NCBI GenBank assembly: GCA_016709545.1
Contig: JADJMO010000028.1
Location: forward strand, 40,132 to 104,131
Length of the DNA stretch: 64,000 bases
From: Myxococcales bacterium
GTDB lineage: Bacteria; Myxococcota_A; Polyangia; Polyangiales; JADJMO01
Direction: 5' to 3'
The notes below the pieces were generated by a model. It made no database searches. It saw only the letters and a list, made by a program, of their open reading frames with translations, and was not told where the DNA came from. Below, piece after piece: positions 21,138 to 30,587 of the stretch. Made by a program: the position numbers and the translations under genes. Numbering within the stretch: the stretch's first letter is position 1; every line of letters begins with the position of its first letter.

Positions 21138-22483
21138 GCGAGCCACTCCGGGACGACCTCGCCGTCGCGCAGGTATTTCCGGGGGTTGACGCCGAACGCG
21201 GAGACGAACGTCGCGAGCAGATCGGCCGGCGTGAACGCGCGCGCGCCGTCGGAGAACGTGCGGGTCGGCACCGGCAGGAGCTGGTCCGGGTCGGTCTTGC
21301 CGAACACGGCGTTGCGCTTGAAGCGCGGCGAGATCACCAGCGCGGAGTTGTTCGGATAGTGGTCGCGCCCCTGGGCCACGTTGATCTGCGGGGTGCGGCA
21401 GAAGTCGCTGACCACGAGGATGTGGGTGTGATCGGCGAGCTTCTTCCCCGCCTTGGTCGGGTGGGGGGTCGCGTCGAGCACCCCGAGCAGGTCGTGGAGC
21501 AGGCCGAACAGCTCCTGTTGCACCACGGGCTGTTGCCGGTAGTTGTTGGTGTGGGTGTCGAACCCGCCCATGGCGAGGCTCGTGCACCGGATCACGTTGC
21601 GCTTCATGGCCTCGACGGCGAAGGCCGCGTTGATGGCCGCGTTGCCGGCGAACCGCGCCTTGTAGTCGAGCGAGGGCTGCGCGCTCTTGAGGGCGGGCAC
21701 CGAGAACACCTCGGACAGTCCTGAACCGAGCATGCGGCGGAGGGCGTCGTACTGGAGGGCGAGGCCGTTCAGCGCGCCCGGGTACTGCGTGTGCTTCGCG
21801 AGCTCGCGCGCCTCGTCGGCGAGGAGCGTGGTCACGGCGTCGCGATCGGCGCTCGTCTCCCAGCGCTCGGAGCGGGTGAGCGTGCGGGTGATCGCGCCGA
21901 TGTTGCTGATCCGGAGCGGCACCACGCGGCGGTCGAGATCGTCCCCCACGTACGAGGAGGGAAACGCGATGGAGACGCTCGGGAAGGTCTGCTCCTTGCC
22001 GAGCTCGTTGGCCATCATCGTGTCGATGCTCGAGGCCACGACGCGGCCGCCGACCAGGTGGCGACCGGTGACCGAGTAGGTGGTGCCGTCGGGGTGGCTC
22101 ACGGTGTTCATCGCGAGCCCGTTGATCAGGCAGAGCCGGTCGGCGCGCTCGACGAGCCGCCCGATGCCGGGGCCGAACGGGATGTTGCAACCCTTCGGCT
22201 GGACGATCTCGAAGGTGTTGGTGTCCTCGTCGAGCTTCCGATCGACCCAGTTCTTGATGGGTGTGGTGTCGAGGTTGTCGGTGGACCCGGGCTCGACGAT
22301 CCCCCGGCGCTCGTTGCGCGGGTCGGCCCAGAGCGTGACGTCCCAGCCGCCCGAGGCGTGGACGAAGACGAAGAACTCCTGGTCGGCCGCCGCCTGGGTG
22401 GCGGCGAAGAGCGCGCGCCCGAGGACGCCGCTGACGCCGAGGCCGGCGACGGAACAGGCTGCGAGGAAGGCTCGGCGGTCCAT
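21134..22483 (-). CDS. DUF1501 family protein with twin-arginine signal
   Basis: A 449-residue member of DUF1501, a family of alkaline-phosphatase-fold proteins without proven function. MDRRAFLAACSVAG is a twin-arginine (Tat) signal, so the protein is exported folded. Recognisable blocks are FVFVHASGGWDVT (the metal-site strand), LAMGGFDTHTNN (the typical central motif), THILVVSDFCRTP and the GRDHYPNNSALVIS segment, which supply the conserved Asp/His metal ligands of the fold. ATG 22483 overlaps the preceding stop by one base (TGATG). DUF1501 genes usually travel with DUF1549/DUF1553 or DUF1800-type haem proteins, as here. Export plus a metal site suggest a periplasmic hydrolase, by inference. 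Confidence 0.85.
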   Translation of the reverse strand: MDRRAFLAACSVAGLGVSGVLGRALFAATQAAADQEFFVFVHASGGWDVTLWADPRNERRGIVEPGSTDNLDTTPIKNWVDRKLDEDTNTFEIVQPKGCNIPFGPGIGRLVERADRLCLINGLAMNTVSHPDGTTYSVTGRHLVGGRVVASSIDTMMANELGKEQTFPSVSIAFPSSYVGDDLDRRVVPLRISNIGAITRTLTRSERWETSADRDAVTTLLADEARELAKHTQYPGALNGLALQYDALRRMLGSGLSEVFSVPALKSAQPSLDYKARFAGNAAINAAFAVEAMKRNVIRCTSLAMGGFDTHTNNYRQQPVVQQELFGLLHDLLGVLDATPHPTKAGKKLADHTHILVVSDFCRTPQINVAQGRDHYPNNSALVISPRFKRNAVFGKTDPDQLLPVPTRTFSDGARAFTPADLLATFVSAFGVNPRKYLRDGEVVPEWLA

Positions 22484-23178
22484 CAGTAGAGGTGGAACTC
22501 GGGGTGACGGACGAGGCCTTCGCACACCACCGCCCACGCGGCCTCGTTCGGCGCGAGCTTGGGTTTGTCCTTGCCGGTCTTGCCGGCGTCGCCGGCGTGG
22601 CGGGTCAGGGTCTTGGCGTAGAGGTCGAAGAACCGCGCGGCGCGCCCCGGTGCCAGCTTCTCGGGGTAGCCGAGGAACGTGCGGTGGAGGACGTCGAAGC
22701 GCGGCGTGAACGCGGTCACGTCGAGCTCCTTCGGCGCGTCGAAGTCGAAGACCACCCGTGGCTTCGACCCCCGTAGGTCGTGCTCCACGGCCCGATCGCA
22801 GAGGGCAGCGCCGAGCCGCTCGAAGGTGGCCAGCATGAGCGCGTTGGTCTCGCGGGCGCGCGGCAGGTCGGTCTTGTAGTCGGGCAGCCCGAGCGTCGCG
22901 AGGTAGTCGCCCCAGGTGTCGAACAGCTGCGCACCATCGGCCCCCCGCGCGCGCTTCTGCAGCTCGAGCGGCGCGAGCCCGCCGAACAGGGCGAGGTAGG
23001 TGCGCACGTAGGCCTCGGTCGGGACCATGCGCAGATCGGACTTGGGGGAGGTGTCGACCGTGAGGGCCGCGTGCCCGGGCAAGGCCGCGACGGGCACCGC
23101 CGGGATGGTGTCCCTCGGGTGGTAGCAGGCGGCGAGCAGCGCCACGCCCGAGACGACGGCGAACGCGCGGCGGCTCAC
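22483..23178 (-). CDS. Exported protein of the DUF1501 operon, lipobox present
   Basis: A 231-residue protein. It opens VSRRAFAVVSGVALLAACYHP: an Arg-Arg pair and hydrophobic stretch ending in the lipobox LAAC, so a Tat or Sec lipoprotein. GTG 23178 overlaps the stop of the preceding gene (GTGA), which supports this start over upstream ones. The mature part is helical, with repeated Leu/Arg-rich segments (LGGLAPLELQKRARG, NALMLATFERLGAALCDRAVEHD). It ends GLVRHPEFHLY, close to the LLRSPQYR-type ends of DUF1549/DUF1585-like partners, so it may be a cut-down relative of the DUF1800/DUF1585 helical domain. No haem motif is present. It sits between the DUF1549-like gene and DUF1501, with overlaps on both sides. 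Confidence 0.65.
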   Translation of the reverse strand: MSRRAFAVVSGVALLAACYHPRDTIPAVPVAALPGHAALTVDTSPKSDLRMVPTEAYVRTYLALFGGLAPLELQKRARGADGAQLFDTWGDYLATLGLPDYKTDLPRARETNALMLATFERLGAALCDRAVEHDLRGSKPRVVFDFDAPKELDVTAFTPRFDVLHRTFLGYPEKLAPGRAARFFDLYAKTLTRHAGDAGKTGKDKPKLAPNEAAWAVVCEGLVRHPEFHLY

Positions 23179-25067
23179 GGCGTCCCCTTCGACGCGAGGT
23201 TGTTCGCGGACCGGTACTGCGGCGAGCGCAGCAGCGAGCGCACGAGTGGCTTGATCTTGTAGCCCCCGTCGACGAACGCGGCGCGCAGGCTGGTGACGAG
23301 GGTGGCGTCGTCCGGATCGAGGGCGCGCCCGAGGAAGCCCGCCGCCACGCGCTCGACGACGCACGTCCCGAGCTCTGGCGAGGCCGCGAGCTCGGCGCCG
23401 GCGAGCACCGGGCCCCCCGCCGCGTGCGCGGGCGATGCATAGGCGCCGCGCAGCATGCCCTCCGTCTTCGAGGAGAACGCGGGGTCGTAGTAGTCACGGC
23501 AGAAGCCAGGCGCCTTGCCCGACGCGTCGAGCTTGCACCGTGGGTCGAGCGTGGGCATCGGCCCCTCGGGCAACCAGCGCCAGTCGGTCTCGACGACGCG
23601 CGAGAAGTACGCGGCGAGCGGCTCGAGCGTGGCGTGACAGGTGGCGCAGCCCGGGCGCTTCATGAGGTTGGGCTCGGTGGACGGCATCAGCATCACGTCG
23701 CCGGCGACGAAGCCCTTGCACAGGAAGCTCGCGTAGAGCGCGGCCCCCCGCGCGCGCCGCGACGCGTACTTGGTGAGGAACGCCGGCATCGTGAGGATGC
23801 CCGCCGCGTGCGGCCCGCGGTCGGCGACCGTCTCCCAGGTGCCCACGTCGTGGGGCAGGAGACCGACCGGCACCGCGCCCGGATCGAACAGCGGCTCGCC
23901 GTCGTCGACGAGGCCGAACGCCTTGGTCTTGCCCGAGTTGGCCGCGGCGTTCGAACGATAGAACTGCGCGAGCGGACCGTTGACCGTGCTCCAGCGCGCC
24001 GTGAGCACCTCGCGAAAATCGCGGTTCTCGCGGAAGACCTTGCCGAGGAAGCGCACCGCCTCCTGCGTCCACCAGAGCTTCATCCAGTCCGACGGCGATT
24101 GCTCGGCCTGGTCGAAGGGGAGGTCGACGCCGAGTGGGGTCTTGCTGGGCATGACGAAGGCCTTGCCGTCGCGCTTGAAGCCCTCACCCGGGTAGCAACG
24201 CTCGAGGCCGACGCCGCAGCCGCAGTCGACCGACAGCGAGACCGCAGCACCGGCGCGACACGCGATCGGCTTGCCCGCGTTGGCCTTGGCGTAGACGTCG
24301 TCGAGGGGGAGGGGGCGGAGCCGGTCGAAGGGAGGCGGCCCCTTCGAGGGCTTTCGCCCCGTCGCGTAGACGGTGCCGCTCTCCGCGCCTTGCGCCTCTT
24401 CCTTGCAGACGCGGACCGCGACCGTCGGGGTGTGCTCGTCGGCCTCGAGCAGCAGTTCGTCGATGGGCTGGTAGCCCACGTCGGGGGTCTTCCACGCCTC
24501 GCCATAGCGGAGGACGGGCGCCGCGCTGCGGTAGTCGCGGTAGAGCCACCAGGGCTTGATCTGCACCGTCGCCGCGTCGAGCGCCTCCTGCTTGACCGCG
24601 ATCGCGCTCCCCACGTGGGGCTTGTTCGGAGGGAAGCTCAGGCCCGTCTCGGCCTTGGTGAGGCAGAACTCCCCGTCGGTCGCCTCGCGGATGCGCCGCT
24701 GGTTCGGGCGGTAGTACACGTAGAGCGACTTGCCGTCGGGCCCGAGGATCGTCACCCGCCGCAACGACGTGGACGGCGGCCGGAACTGCAGCGCGGGTCC
24801 GACCTCGAGGCGGAGCACGTCCATCCACACCCGCGTGAGGCGGTCGACGTAGGCGGGGCGTTCGAGCTGCTGATCGATCCACGCGTCGAGGTCGAACGAC
24901 GGCGTCTAGAAGGTCGCGATCTCCTCGCGCGTGGGCATGCGCCCGAGCAAGTCGATGGCGATGGCGCGGAAGTGCCGATAGTCCTCGAGGGTCTTTTCGC
25001 CGGCGTGGCCGACGGCCGGGGCGAGAGCCACCAGGGCCGCGAGCGCGATCGAGACGGGGAGTCGCAT
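23175..25067 (-). CDS. DUF1549-like exported haem protein, interrupted by an in-frame amber codon
   Basis: Reading from ATG 25067, a signal peptide (MRLPVSIALAALVALAPAVGHAGE) is followed by HFRAIAIDLLGRMPTREEIATF, a DUF1549-type start. Codon 54 (24908-24906) is TAG. The same frame then continues without a break as TPSFDLDAWIDQQLERP and on for 577 residues, so GAG to TAG at a single base explains it. Downstream are cysteine pairs (VDCGCGVGLERC), the haem motif CATCH within KRPGCATCHATLEPLAAYF, and the C-terminal LVRSLLRSPQYRS block. Restored length is 630 residues. It heads the four-gene operon; its end overlaps the next gene (GTGA). Either a real nonsense mutation or one base error; after the stop, the first usable start would be much further in. 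Confidence 0.7.
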
Positions 25068-25103
25068 GAAGGGGTGTGGCGAGGGACGAGCGAACCCTCG
25101 ATC

Positions 25104-25631
25104 TCATTCTCTCGCCGAGGGGGTGACGTTCGCCCGCCGTCTCGCCCAGTCCGAGAGCACGATGCCGGCCGCGACGGCGACCGGGAACGAGTGGTTCACC
25201 CCGTACATGGGGATGCCGACCACCGCCGCGCTCGCCGCGATGATCTCCTCGGGCAGCCCGAAGCGCTCGCTGCCGAGCACCAGCACGACGTCCTCGGGGA
25301 AACGCTCGACGTCGTAGAGCCCCACCGTCGCGTGGTCCTTCTCGACCGACCAGATCGGCCGCCCTTGCACGTGCGCGAAGAACGCCGGCAGGTCGGGCAG
25401 GCGCACGATCTGCTCGTACTTCTCCATGCCCATCGACGCCTTCTGGTAGTACGGCGCGTCGCCGACGATGACGACTTCTCGAGGCAGAAAGCTGTGCGCG
25501 ACGCGCACGATCGCGCCGACGGCGAAGGGGTTCTGGCAGTTCCAGATGGCGACGCTCATGCGACTGCGCAGCGGCGCGAGCAGGGCCTTGACCTCGTCGG
25601 GCTCGAACCCGAGCGGCGGCACGAGGGCCAT
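25104..25631 (-). CDS. SpoU/TrmH family RNA 2'-O-methyltransferase
   Basis: A 175-residue SAM-dependent RNA ribose methyltransferase of the SPOUT class. Motif 2 (VLVLGSERFGLP) and motif 3 (VGIPMYGVNHSFPVAVAAGIVLSDW) are well conserved; these form the knotted SAM site. Motif 1 is VAIWNCQNPFAVGAIVRVAHSF, the catalytic Asn/Arg region in modified form. It lacks an extra RNA-binding N-terminal domain, so it is a minimal member; target tRNA or rRNA cannot be assigned. ATG 25631 lies 3 bases after the epmA stop, so the two are co-transcribed; both act on translation components. Confidence 0.88.
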   Translation of the reverse strand: MALVPPLGFEPDEVKALLAPLRSRMSVAIWNCQNPFAVGAIVRVAHSFLPREVVIVGDAPYYQKASMGMEKYEQIVRLPDLPAFFAHVQGRPIWSVEKDHATVGLYDVERFPEDVVLVLGSERFGLPEEIIAASAAVVGIPMYGVNHSFPVAVAAGIVLSDWARRRANVTPSARE

Positions 25632-25633
25632 GG

Positions 25634-26842
25634 TCAGACCCAGTCCTCGGGGAACGCGAGCACGTCCCCGAGCTCCCTGGCCCCGACCACCAGCATGACG
25701 AGACGATCGAGCCCGAGCGCGTTGCCGGTGCAGGGCGGCAGGCCCTCTTCGAGGGCCGCGAGGAAGCGCTCGTCGAGCGGGTACACCGGCAGCCCTCTTG
25801 CGCGACGCACCTCCTGGTCCTTGCTGAAGCGCGCGCGCTGCACGACCGGGTCGGTGAGCTCGCCGAACCCGTTGCACAGCTCGACGCCGCCCACGTAGAG
25901 CTCGAAGCGCTCGGCGACGCGTGGATCGAGGGGCCGCGGTCGTGCGAGGGACGCCTGCTCGATCGGGTAGTCGAGGAGCACCACGGGCGGCCCCTCGGCG
26001 AGTGCGGGCTCCACCTCGTCGACCAGGAGCCGATAGAACCGCTCCTCGTCCTCGGCGGCGAGACGCAGCGCCTCGCCCTCGCTCACGCCTGCGTGCCGCG
26101 CGAACGCCGTGGCGACCGGCAGACGCTCGAACGGTGGGCGCAGGGGCACGTGCGCGCCGTCGGGCGTGACGAGCTCGGCGCGCCCGCGGAGCGTGACGGC
26201 CGTGTGCACGACGAGGGCCTCGGTCTCCTCGATCATCGAATCGACGCCCGCGAAGGTGCGGTACCACTCGAGCATCGTGAACTCGGGGTTGTGTCGCGGA
26301 CCGTGCTCGCCGCGGCGGTGGCAGCGCGCGAGCTGGTGGATGCGGGGCATGCCGCCCGCGAGCAGCCGCTTCATCTGGTACTCGGGGCTCGTGATCCAGT
26401 AGCGATCGTCGACCGCCGGCGCGTCGAGGTGCACGTCGAGGCCCGGGCACGGCACGGCGAACGGGGTCTCGACCTCGACCGACCCGCGGGCCCGGAAGAA
26501 GCCCCGCACCGCGTCGATCACCTGGGCGCGCTGGTGCAGGTGCAGGCCGCGCTCGCGCGCGCGGAGCCGGTCGGCCTCGCCCGGCCCCCGCTCGATACGC
26601 ACGTCGCGACCGACGACCTCGACGGCGTCGGCGACCAGCGTCGGGCCTCGACGCGCGACGACGTGCACCACGACCCAGTCCCCCTCCGCCGCGTCCACCC
26701 CGACGACCGGCCGATGGGCGTAGGCGTCGCCGAGGACGAGCTCCTCGCCGCGCGCGACGACCCGACCTCCCAGGTCGAACGGGGGGTCGGGGAGCGGATC
26801 GCTCGGCGAATGGACCTCGCGCGCGGTACGGGAGTTTGCCAA
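25634..26842 (-). CDS. epmA: EF-P lysine lysyltransferase EpmA (GenX/PoxA)
   Basis: A 402-residue class II lysyl-tRNA-synthetase paralogue that attaches (beta-)lysine to elongation factor P. The class II core is intact: motif 1 region around VETPFAVPCPGLDVHLDA, motif 2 RHNPEFTMLEWYRTF and motif 3 GNALGLDRLVML. It lacks the tRNA anticodon-binding OB domain of LysRS. An N-terminal stretch of about 80 residues (GGRVVARGEELVLGDA, VVVHVVARRGPTLV) is longer than in E. coli EpmA and looks like a remnant or degenerate OB fold. The start is TTG 26842, 28 bases from the divergent TPR gene. EF-P and EpmB are not in the window, so the beta-lysine versus alpha-lysine chemistry is open. Confidence 0.85.
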   Translation of the reverse strand: MANSRTAREVHSPSDPLPDPPFDLGGRVVARGEELVLGDAYAHRPVVGVDAAEGDWVVVHVVARRGPTLVADAVEVVGRDVRIERGPGEADRLRARERGLHLHQRAQVIDAVRGFFRARGSVEVETPFAVPCPGLDVHLDAPAVDDRYWITSPEYQMKRLLAGGMPRIHQLARCHRRGEHGPRHNPEFTMLEWYRTFAGVDSMIEETEALVVHTAVTLRGRAELVTPDGAHVPLRPPFERLPVATAFARHAGVSEGEALRLAAEDEERFYRLLVDEVEPALAEGPPVVLLDYPIEQASLARPRPLDPRVAERFELYVGGVELCNGFGELTDPVVQRARFSKDQEVRRARGLPVYPLDERFLAALEEGLPPCTGNALGLDRLVMLVVGARELGDVLAFPEDWV

Positions 26843-26870
26843 GAGTGCCTTTGCGAGCTACCCCGCCAGC

Positions 26871-28178
26871 ATGTCGAAGTCGAGGGCCCTGCTGCTCGCC
26901 GCGCTCGTCTCCCTGCCGGTCGCCCTGCCCATCGTCCCCGCGCACGCGCAGGAGACGAGGCTCTCCGCGCTCGAGGCAGAGGCCAAGGCCAAGCCCAAGG
27001 ACGCGGGCGCCGCGTTCGCGCTCGGCCGCGCGTATCGACGCGCCGGCAAGTGGGCGGCGGCCAAGACCGAGCTCGCGCGCGGCGCCGCGCTCGCGACCGG
27101 CGAGGAGCAGGTCAAGCTGCGCTACGAGCTCGCGCTGTCGGAGATCGACCAGGGGGTCGTCAACACGTCACTCCCGAAGCCGCCCTCGCTGCCGGCGTGC
27201 GCCAACGTGAAGATCGGCAAGCTCGGCGAGGCGCTCTCGCGCGTGTGCGCGGCCAAGGCCTGGCTCGGCATGGAGCGCATCTCGATCGCGGAGGACGAGC
27301 TCACCGCGGCCGAGAAGGCCGAGCCGGGCCTCTACGAGGTCAAGCTCGGTCGCCTCGAGGTGACCGTCGCCAAGCAGACCCACGACGCCGCGATCGTCGA
27401 GGCCAAGTCCCTCACGAACGCGACCCCGGCGCGCGCGGAAGCGTGGCTCTACCTCGGCACCGAGCTGCTCGCGGCGGGCAAGCGCGCCGACGCGGTCGCG
27501 CCGCTCAAGAAGGCCCGTGAGCTCGACGCCGACTGGCCCGAGGCCGCCTATCACCTCGCGCGCGCTCTGCCCGACGGCGTCGAGGCGCGGGATCTGGCCC
27601 GCACCGCGGTCGCGATGCGGAGCGCGTGGCCCGCGGCGCAGGTCCGGCTCGGCGAGCTCGAGCTGGGATTCGGAACACCGGAGGCCGGCCAGAAGGCCTT
27701 CGAAGCCGCGCTCAAGGGCGCACCGAAGCTGGTGGCGGCGCACGTGGGGCTCGCGTGGTCGCTCGTGAAACAGAAGAAGTGGGACGACGCCAAGAAGGCC
27801 TCTTCCAAGGCCATCGAGCTCGCCGCCAACAACGCCTCCGCGCGGCTCGCGCACGCCGAGGCCCTGGCGGGCGGGGGCGACGTCGAGAACGCGGTCGAGG
27901 AGTTCAAGTTCGCCGCCGGCCTCGACAACAAGGACCCGACCGGGCTGCTGCGCGCCTCCCAGGTGCTGCTCGGCGCCAAGGAGCCCATGAAGGCCCTGGG
28001 CCACGCCGAGGCGGCGGTGAAGGCGTTCCCGGAGGACGGGCGGACCTACGAGGTGCGGGCGGATGCCGAGCTCGCCACCGGCGACAAGAAGGCCGCCAAG
28101 GACGACTACAAGAAGGCGCTCACCAAGCCCAACGTCGACAAGGTCGCCGTCCAGAAGAAGCTCGACGCGATCAAGTGA
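26871..28178 (+). CDS. Exported tetratricopeptide-repeat protein
   Basis: A 435-residue protein with a clear Sec signal peptide (MSKSRALLLAALVSLPVALP, cleavage after AHA at about 26). The rest is helical repeats: TPR-like 34-mers with the W-LG-Y-A-F-A-P pattern, for example AFALGRAYRRAGKWAAAKTEL, AWLYLGTELLAAGKRADAV, AHVGLAWSLVKQKKWDDAK and YEVRADAELATGDKKAAKDDY. There are about nine or ten units. It is a periplasmic scaffold without enzymatic motif. ATG 26871 is preceded by a promoter region of only 28 bases shared with the divergent epmA. A hairpin (28209-28232) separates it from the convergent lipoprotein gene. Confidence 0.85.
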   Translation: MSKSRALLLAALVSLPVALPIVPAHAQETRLSALEAEAKAKPKDAGAAFALGRAYRRAGKWAAAKTELARGAALATGEEQVKLRYELALSEIDQGVVNTSLPKPPSLPACANVKIGKLGEALSRVCAAKAWLGMERISIAEDELTAAEKAEPGLYEVKLGRLEVTVAKQTHDAAIVEAKSLTNATPARAEAWLYLGTELLAAGKRADAVAPLKKARELDADWPEAAYHLARALPDGVEARDLARTAVAMRSAWPAAQVRLGELELGFGTPEAGQKAFEAALKGAPKLVAAHVGLAWSLVKQKKWDDAKKASSKAIELAANNASARLAHAEALAGGGDVENAVEEFKFAAGLDNKDPTGLLRASQVLLGAKEPMKALGHAEAAVKAFPEDGRTYEVRADAELATGDKKAAKDDYKKALTKPNVDKVAVQKKLDAIK

Positions 28179-28208
28179 CCGGAGCGAGCGGAGCGAGCGC
28201 AGGGAACG

Positions 28209-28232
28209 GCGGCCGCCTCCACGGGCGGCCGC
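28209..28232. terminator. Hairpin between convergent genes, possible bidirectional terminator
   Basis: Perfect 9-base arms GCGGCCGCC and GGCGGCCGC with a 6-base loop lie 30 bases after the TPR gene stop and 16 bases before the end of the convergent lipoprotein gene. There is no U-tract on either side, so any termination would be inefficient or Rho-assisted. Confidence 0.45.
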
Positions 28233-28248
28233 TCCTCGAGCAAAGGGC

Positions 28249-30036
28249 TCAGCCGCCGCTGATCTTGCTCGCGAGGCCGGGGTCGAGCTTCCCGGGCAAC
28301 ACCAGGCGGTAGACACCGTCCTCGTCGGTGTGGGTCTCGCCCACGATCACCGACGAGATGGGCACGCGCGTCGCGCGATCGAGCACCGTGGCGCGCGCGC
28401 GCAGCGCCGTGCGACCCATGGGAACGCCCTGGGGATCGACGATGGTGCCGGTCATCACCACGGGCGCCGACATCGTCAGCACTCCGGCGTCGAGCGCGCC
28501 AGCGATCGAGAGCCGCGGGAGGACGAGCCAGGGGTAGCCCGACGCCTCGGGGAGGTGCACGAGGAGATCGTAGAGCCCGGTGTCGAGATCGGCGTCGACG
28601 TTCCACACGTCGCCGGTCGTCCGGTCGGTCGTGAGGCCGAGCGTCCCGAGCTGGGTGCGCGCGAGCGAGCCGTTCGCCCCGACGGCCGCCGCCTCCCAGG
28701 TGCCGAGCGGGAAGAGCGCGCTGTCGAAGCCCACGACCCGCACCCGGAGCTTGTTCCGGCGGTTGAGTTCGAACACGAGGTTTGTGCCTGCATCTATCGA
28801 GAACTCCGTGACTTTATCGCCGGGCTTCGAGGCCGGGTCCTGGGATGGGACCGCGCAGCTGACGCACGTCGAGAACGCACGAGCGGGCTGGTTGAAGAGC
28901 GGCGACGGGATCACGTCGGCGGTGTACTGGCCGGGCAAGAGCGCGAGCGTCAGCCGGCCCGCGTCGGTGTCGGCGCGCGCGACGTACGACGGCTGTCCAG
29001 CTCTCACCCCGTCGGGCACGACGAGCGACTTGCTGCGGAAGATGACGCGGGAGGCGAGGGTCTGGCTGGGCGCGCCCACCGCGTGCACGTCGGCCGTGGC
29101 GACGACCGGCTTGAGCGTCGGCAGGGTGAGCTCCGCCTTGCCGCGGCCCTCCACGTCGAGCGCGGTGAGGTCGTACTCGAACGTGGGCTGCGCGCTCCCC
29201 GTGGCCGCGGTGCAGGCGACCCGCGCGGGCTCGAGCCGCAGCACCCGGCGCTCGCCCTCGAGATCGGGCGCGAGCGAGAGGGTGACCTTGGAGGCGAGGG
29301 GCGTTCCCGGCGTGGTGCAGGTGGGCACGCGGGTCGAGACCAGACGGCCACTGTTCGCGTCGACCACGCTCAGGTCGTAGGCCATCGTCGGGGAGACCAC
29401 GGGCGCCCCCTTCTCGTCGACGAGAGAGACCTCGAACGTGCGGAACGTGCTGGCGTACGAGACCACGAGCAGCTGGGGTCCCGCGGTGAACGTGAGCGAG
29501 AGGGGGACCTTCTTCGCGTCGTCGCGGAGGACGACGGGAGGCCACTTGGCCAGATCGGCCGCGTTCTCGGGCTCGAGCCGCACCTGGTATTCGCCCGGGG
29601 GGACGACCAGGTTCCGGCTCTGGCCGGCGCCGGCGCTCCTCGCCGTGTACGACGACACCACGCCCGGTTGACCGGAGGTGCGCACGAGCGTGAGCAGGAC
29701 CGGGATGGCCGTCGAGGCCGAGACGCGCGCGCTGACCCGCACCACGTCGGGCAGCTGCAACGGCCGCTGCCCGCCCTTTCGATCGTCGGCCGGGATGGCG
29801 AAGGTGAGCCCGGGGCCGTGGGCGGCCGTGAGCGGTGGCGTCGCCTCGAGGACCAGCTCGTAGTCGGTCGCAGAGGCCGCGCACACGCCGTCCACGCAGG
29901 TCGAGTCGGTCGGGCAGCCGCTGTCGCACTTGTTCCGTGGCCCTGCATAGGAGGGCCCGTCGCTCGTCGGCAGCCGACAGGCCGCGAGCAAGGCCACCCC
30001 GAAGAGCGCCGGAAGTGGGGCCGGTGCGCGCACCAT
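28249..30036 (-). CDS. Large lipoprotein with C-terminal carboxypeptidase-regulatory-like domain
   Basis: A 595-residue lipoprotein: MVRAPAPLPALFGVALLAAC gives Cys20 in a good lipobox. A short Cys-rich EGF-like segment follows (NKCDSGCPTDSTCVDGVC, residues about 36-53). The body is beta-rich with Ig-like or transthyretin-like strands; the C-terminal region GTIVDPQGVPMGRTALRARA to GVYRLVLPGKLDPGL matches the carboxypeptidase-D regulatory-like fold found in many surface proteins. Such proteins are usually anchored in the outer membrane and bind glycans or partners; function here is unknown. ATG 30036 is two bases downstream of the small lipoprotein stop, so it is the last gene of the five-gene operon. 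Confidence 0.78.
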   Translation of the reverse strand: MVRAPAPLPALFGVALLAACRLPTSDGPSYAGPRNKCDSGCPTDSTCVDGVCAASATDYELVLEATPPLTAAHGPGLTFAIPADDRKGGQRPLQLPDVVRVSARVSASTAIPVLLTLVRTSGQPGVVSSYTARSAGAGQSRNLVVPPGEYQVRLEPENAADLAKWPPVVLRDDAKKVPLSLTFTAGPQLLVVSYASTFRTFEVSLVDEKGAPVVSPTMAYDLSVVDANSGRLVSTRVPTCTTPGTPLASKVTLSLAPDLEGERRVLRLEPARVACTAATGSAQPTFEYDLTALDVEGRGKAELTLPTLKPVVATADVHAVGAPSQTLASRVIFRSKSLVVPDGVRAGQPSYVARADTDAGRLTLALLPGQYTADVIPSPLFNQPARAFSTCVSCAVPSQDPASKPGDKVTEFSIDAGTNLVFELNRRNKLRVRVVGFDSALFPLGTWEAAAVGANGSLARTQLGTLGLTTDRTTGDVWNVDADLDTGLYDLLVHLPEASGYPWLVLPRLSIAGALDAGVLTMSAPVVMTGTIVDPQGVPMGRTALRARATVLDRATRVPISSVIVGETHTDEDGVYRLVLPGKLDPGLASKISGG

Positions 30037-30038
30037 CG

Positions 30039-30553
30039 CTAGAGCCCCTTGTCGCAGTCGGCGATCGTCGGGAGCGGCTTGGTGGCGTCCTCCTGGACCC
30101 CGAACCACCACACGCCCGAGCCGACGTCGCCGGCCTTGACCGGCTGACGCTGATCGCTCGAGAAGCGGCCACTCACCAGCACCTCCAGGACGTGACACCC
30201 CTGGCGGACGCTGTCGAGCGCCACGAAGACCGTGAGGTCGCGGCCGCTGGTGCCGTTGGGTGGCAGCTCGCTCGAGCGGAGGAGGCTGCCGTCGAGGAAC
30301 ACACGGGCCTCGAGCGCGCGGGTGAGCGCGCAGCTCCGCACGGGGACGGTGGCCCGGAACTCGAACACCTTCGGGGGGCGGCGGCGACGATCGGGAAGCT
30401 CAGGTAGCCGGGGCTCGCCTCGGTCATCTGGAGCGTGGGCGGGCACTCGTCCTCGGTTTTGAACTCGGGATCGGAGAGGACGACGCACCCGGGGAGGCAG
30501 AGGGCTGCCCAGAGGAGGCCGAGGCCCACGGTCGACGTCACGGGAGAGAGCAT
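30039..30553 (-). CDS. Small lipoprotein (one frameshift in this assembly)
   Basis: Begins MLSPVTSTVGLGLLWAALCLPGC (ATG 30553): a signal peptide with a very good lipobox, LPGC. After about 57 residues the frame breaks at the G6 run 30373-30378; adding one G (a seventh C on the coding strand) continues into PPKVFEFRATVPVRSC and a beta-rich domain of about 110 residues with conserved aromatic and Cys positions (GSGVWWFGVQED). The restored protein has about 171 residues. It is followed immediately by the large lipoprotein gene and preceded 34 bases away by the giant repeat gene. The family is unknown. The beta-sandwich appearance and neighbouring lipoprotein suggest a surface pair. Confidence 0.68.
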
Positions 30554-30587
30554 AGCCCAGCGTTTGCTCGACGAGATCGGCCCCGCG

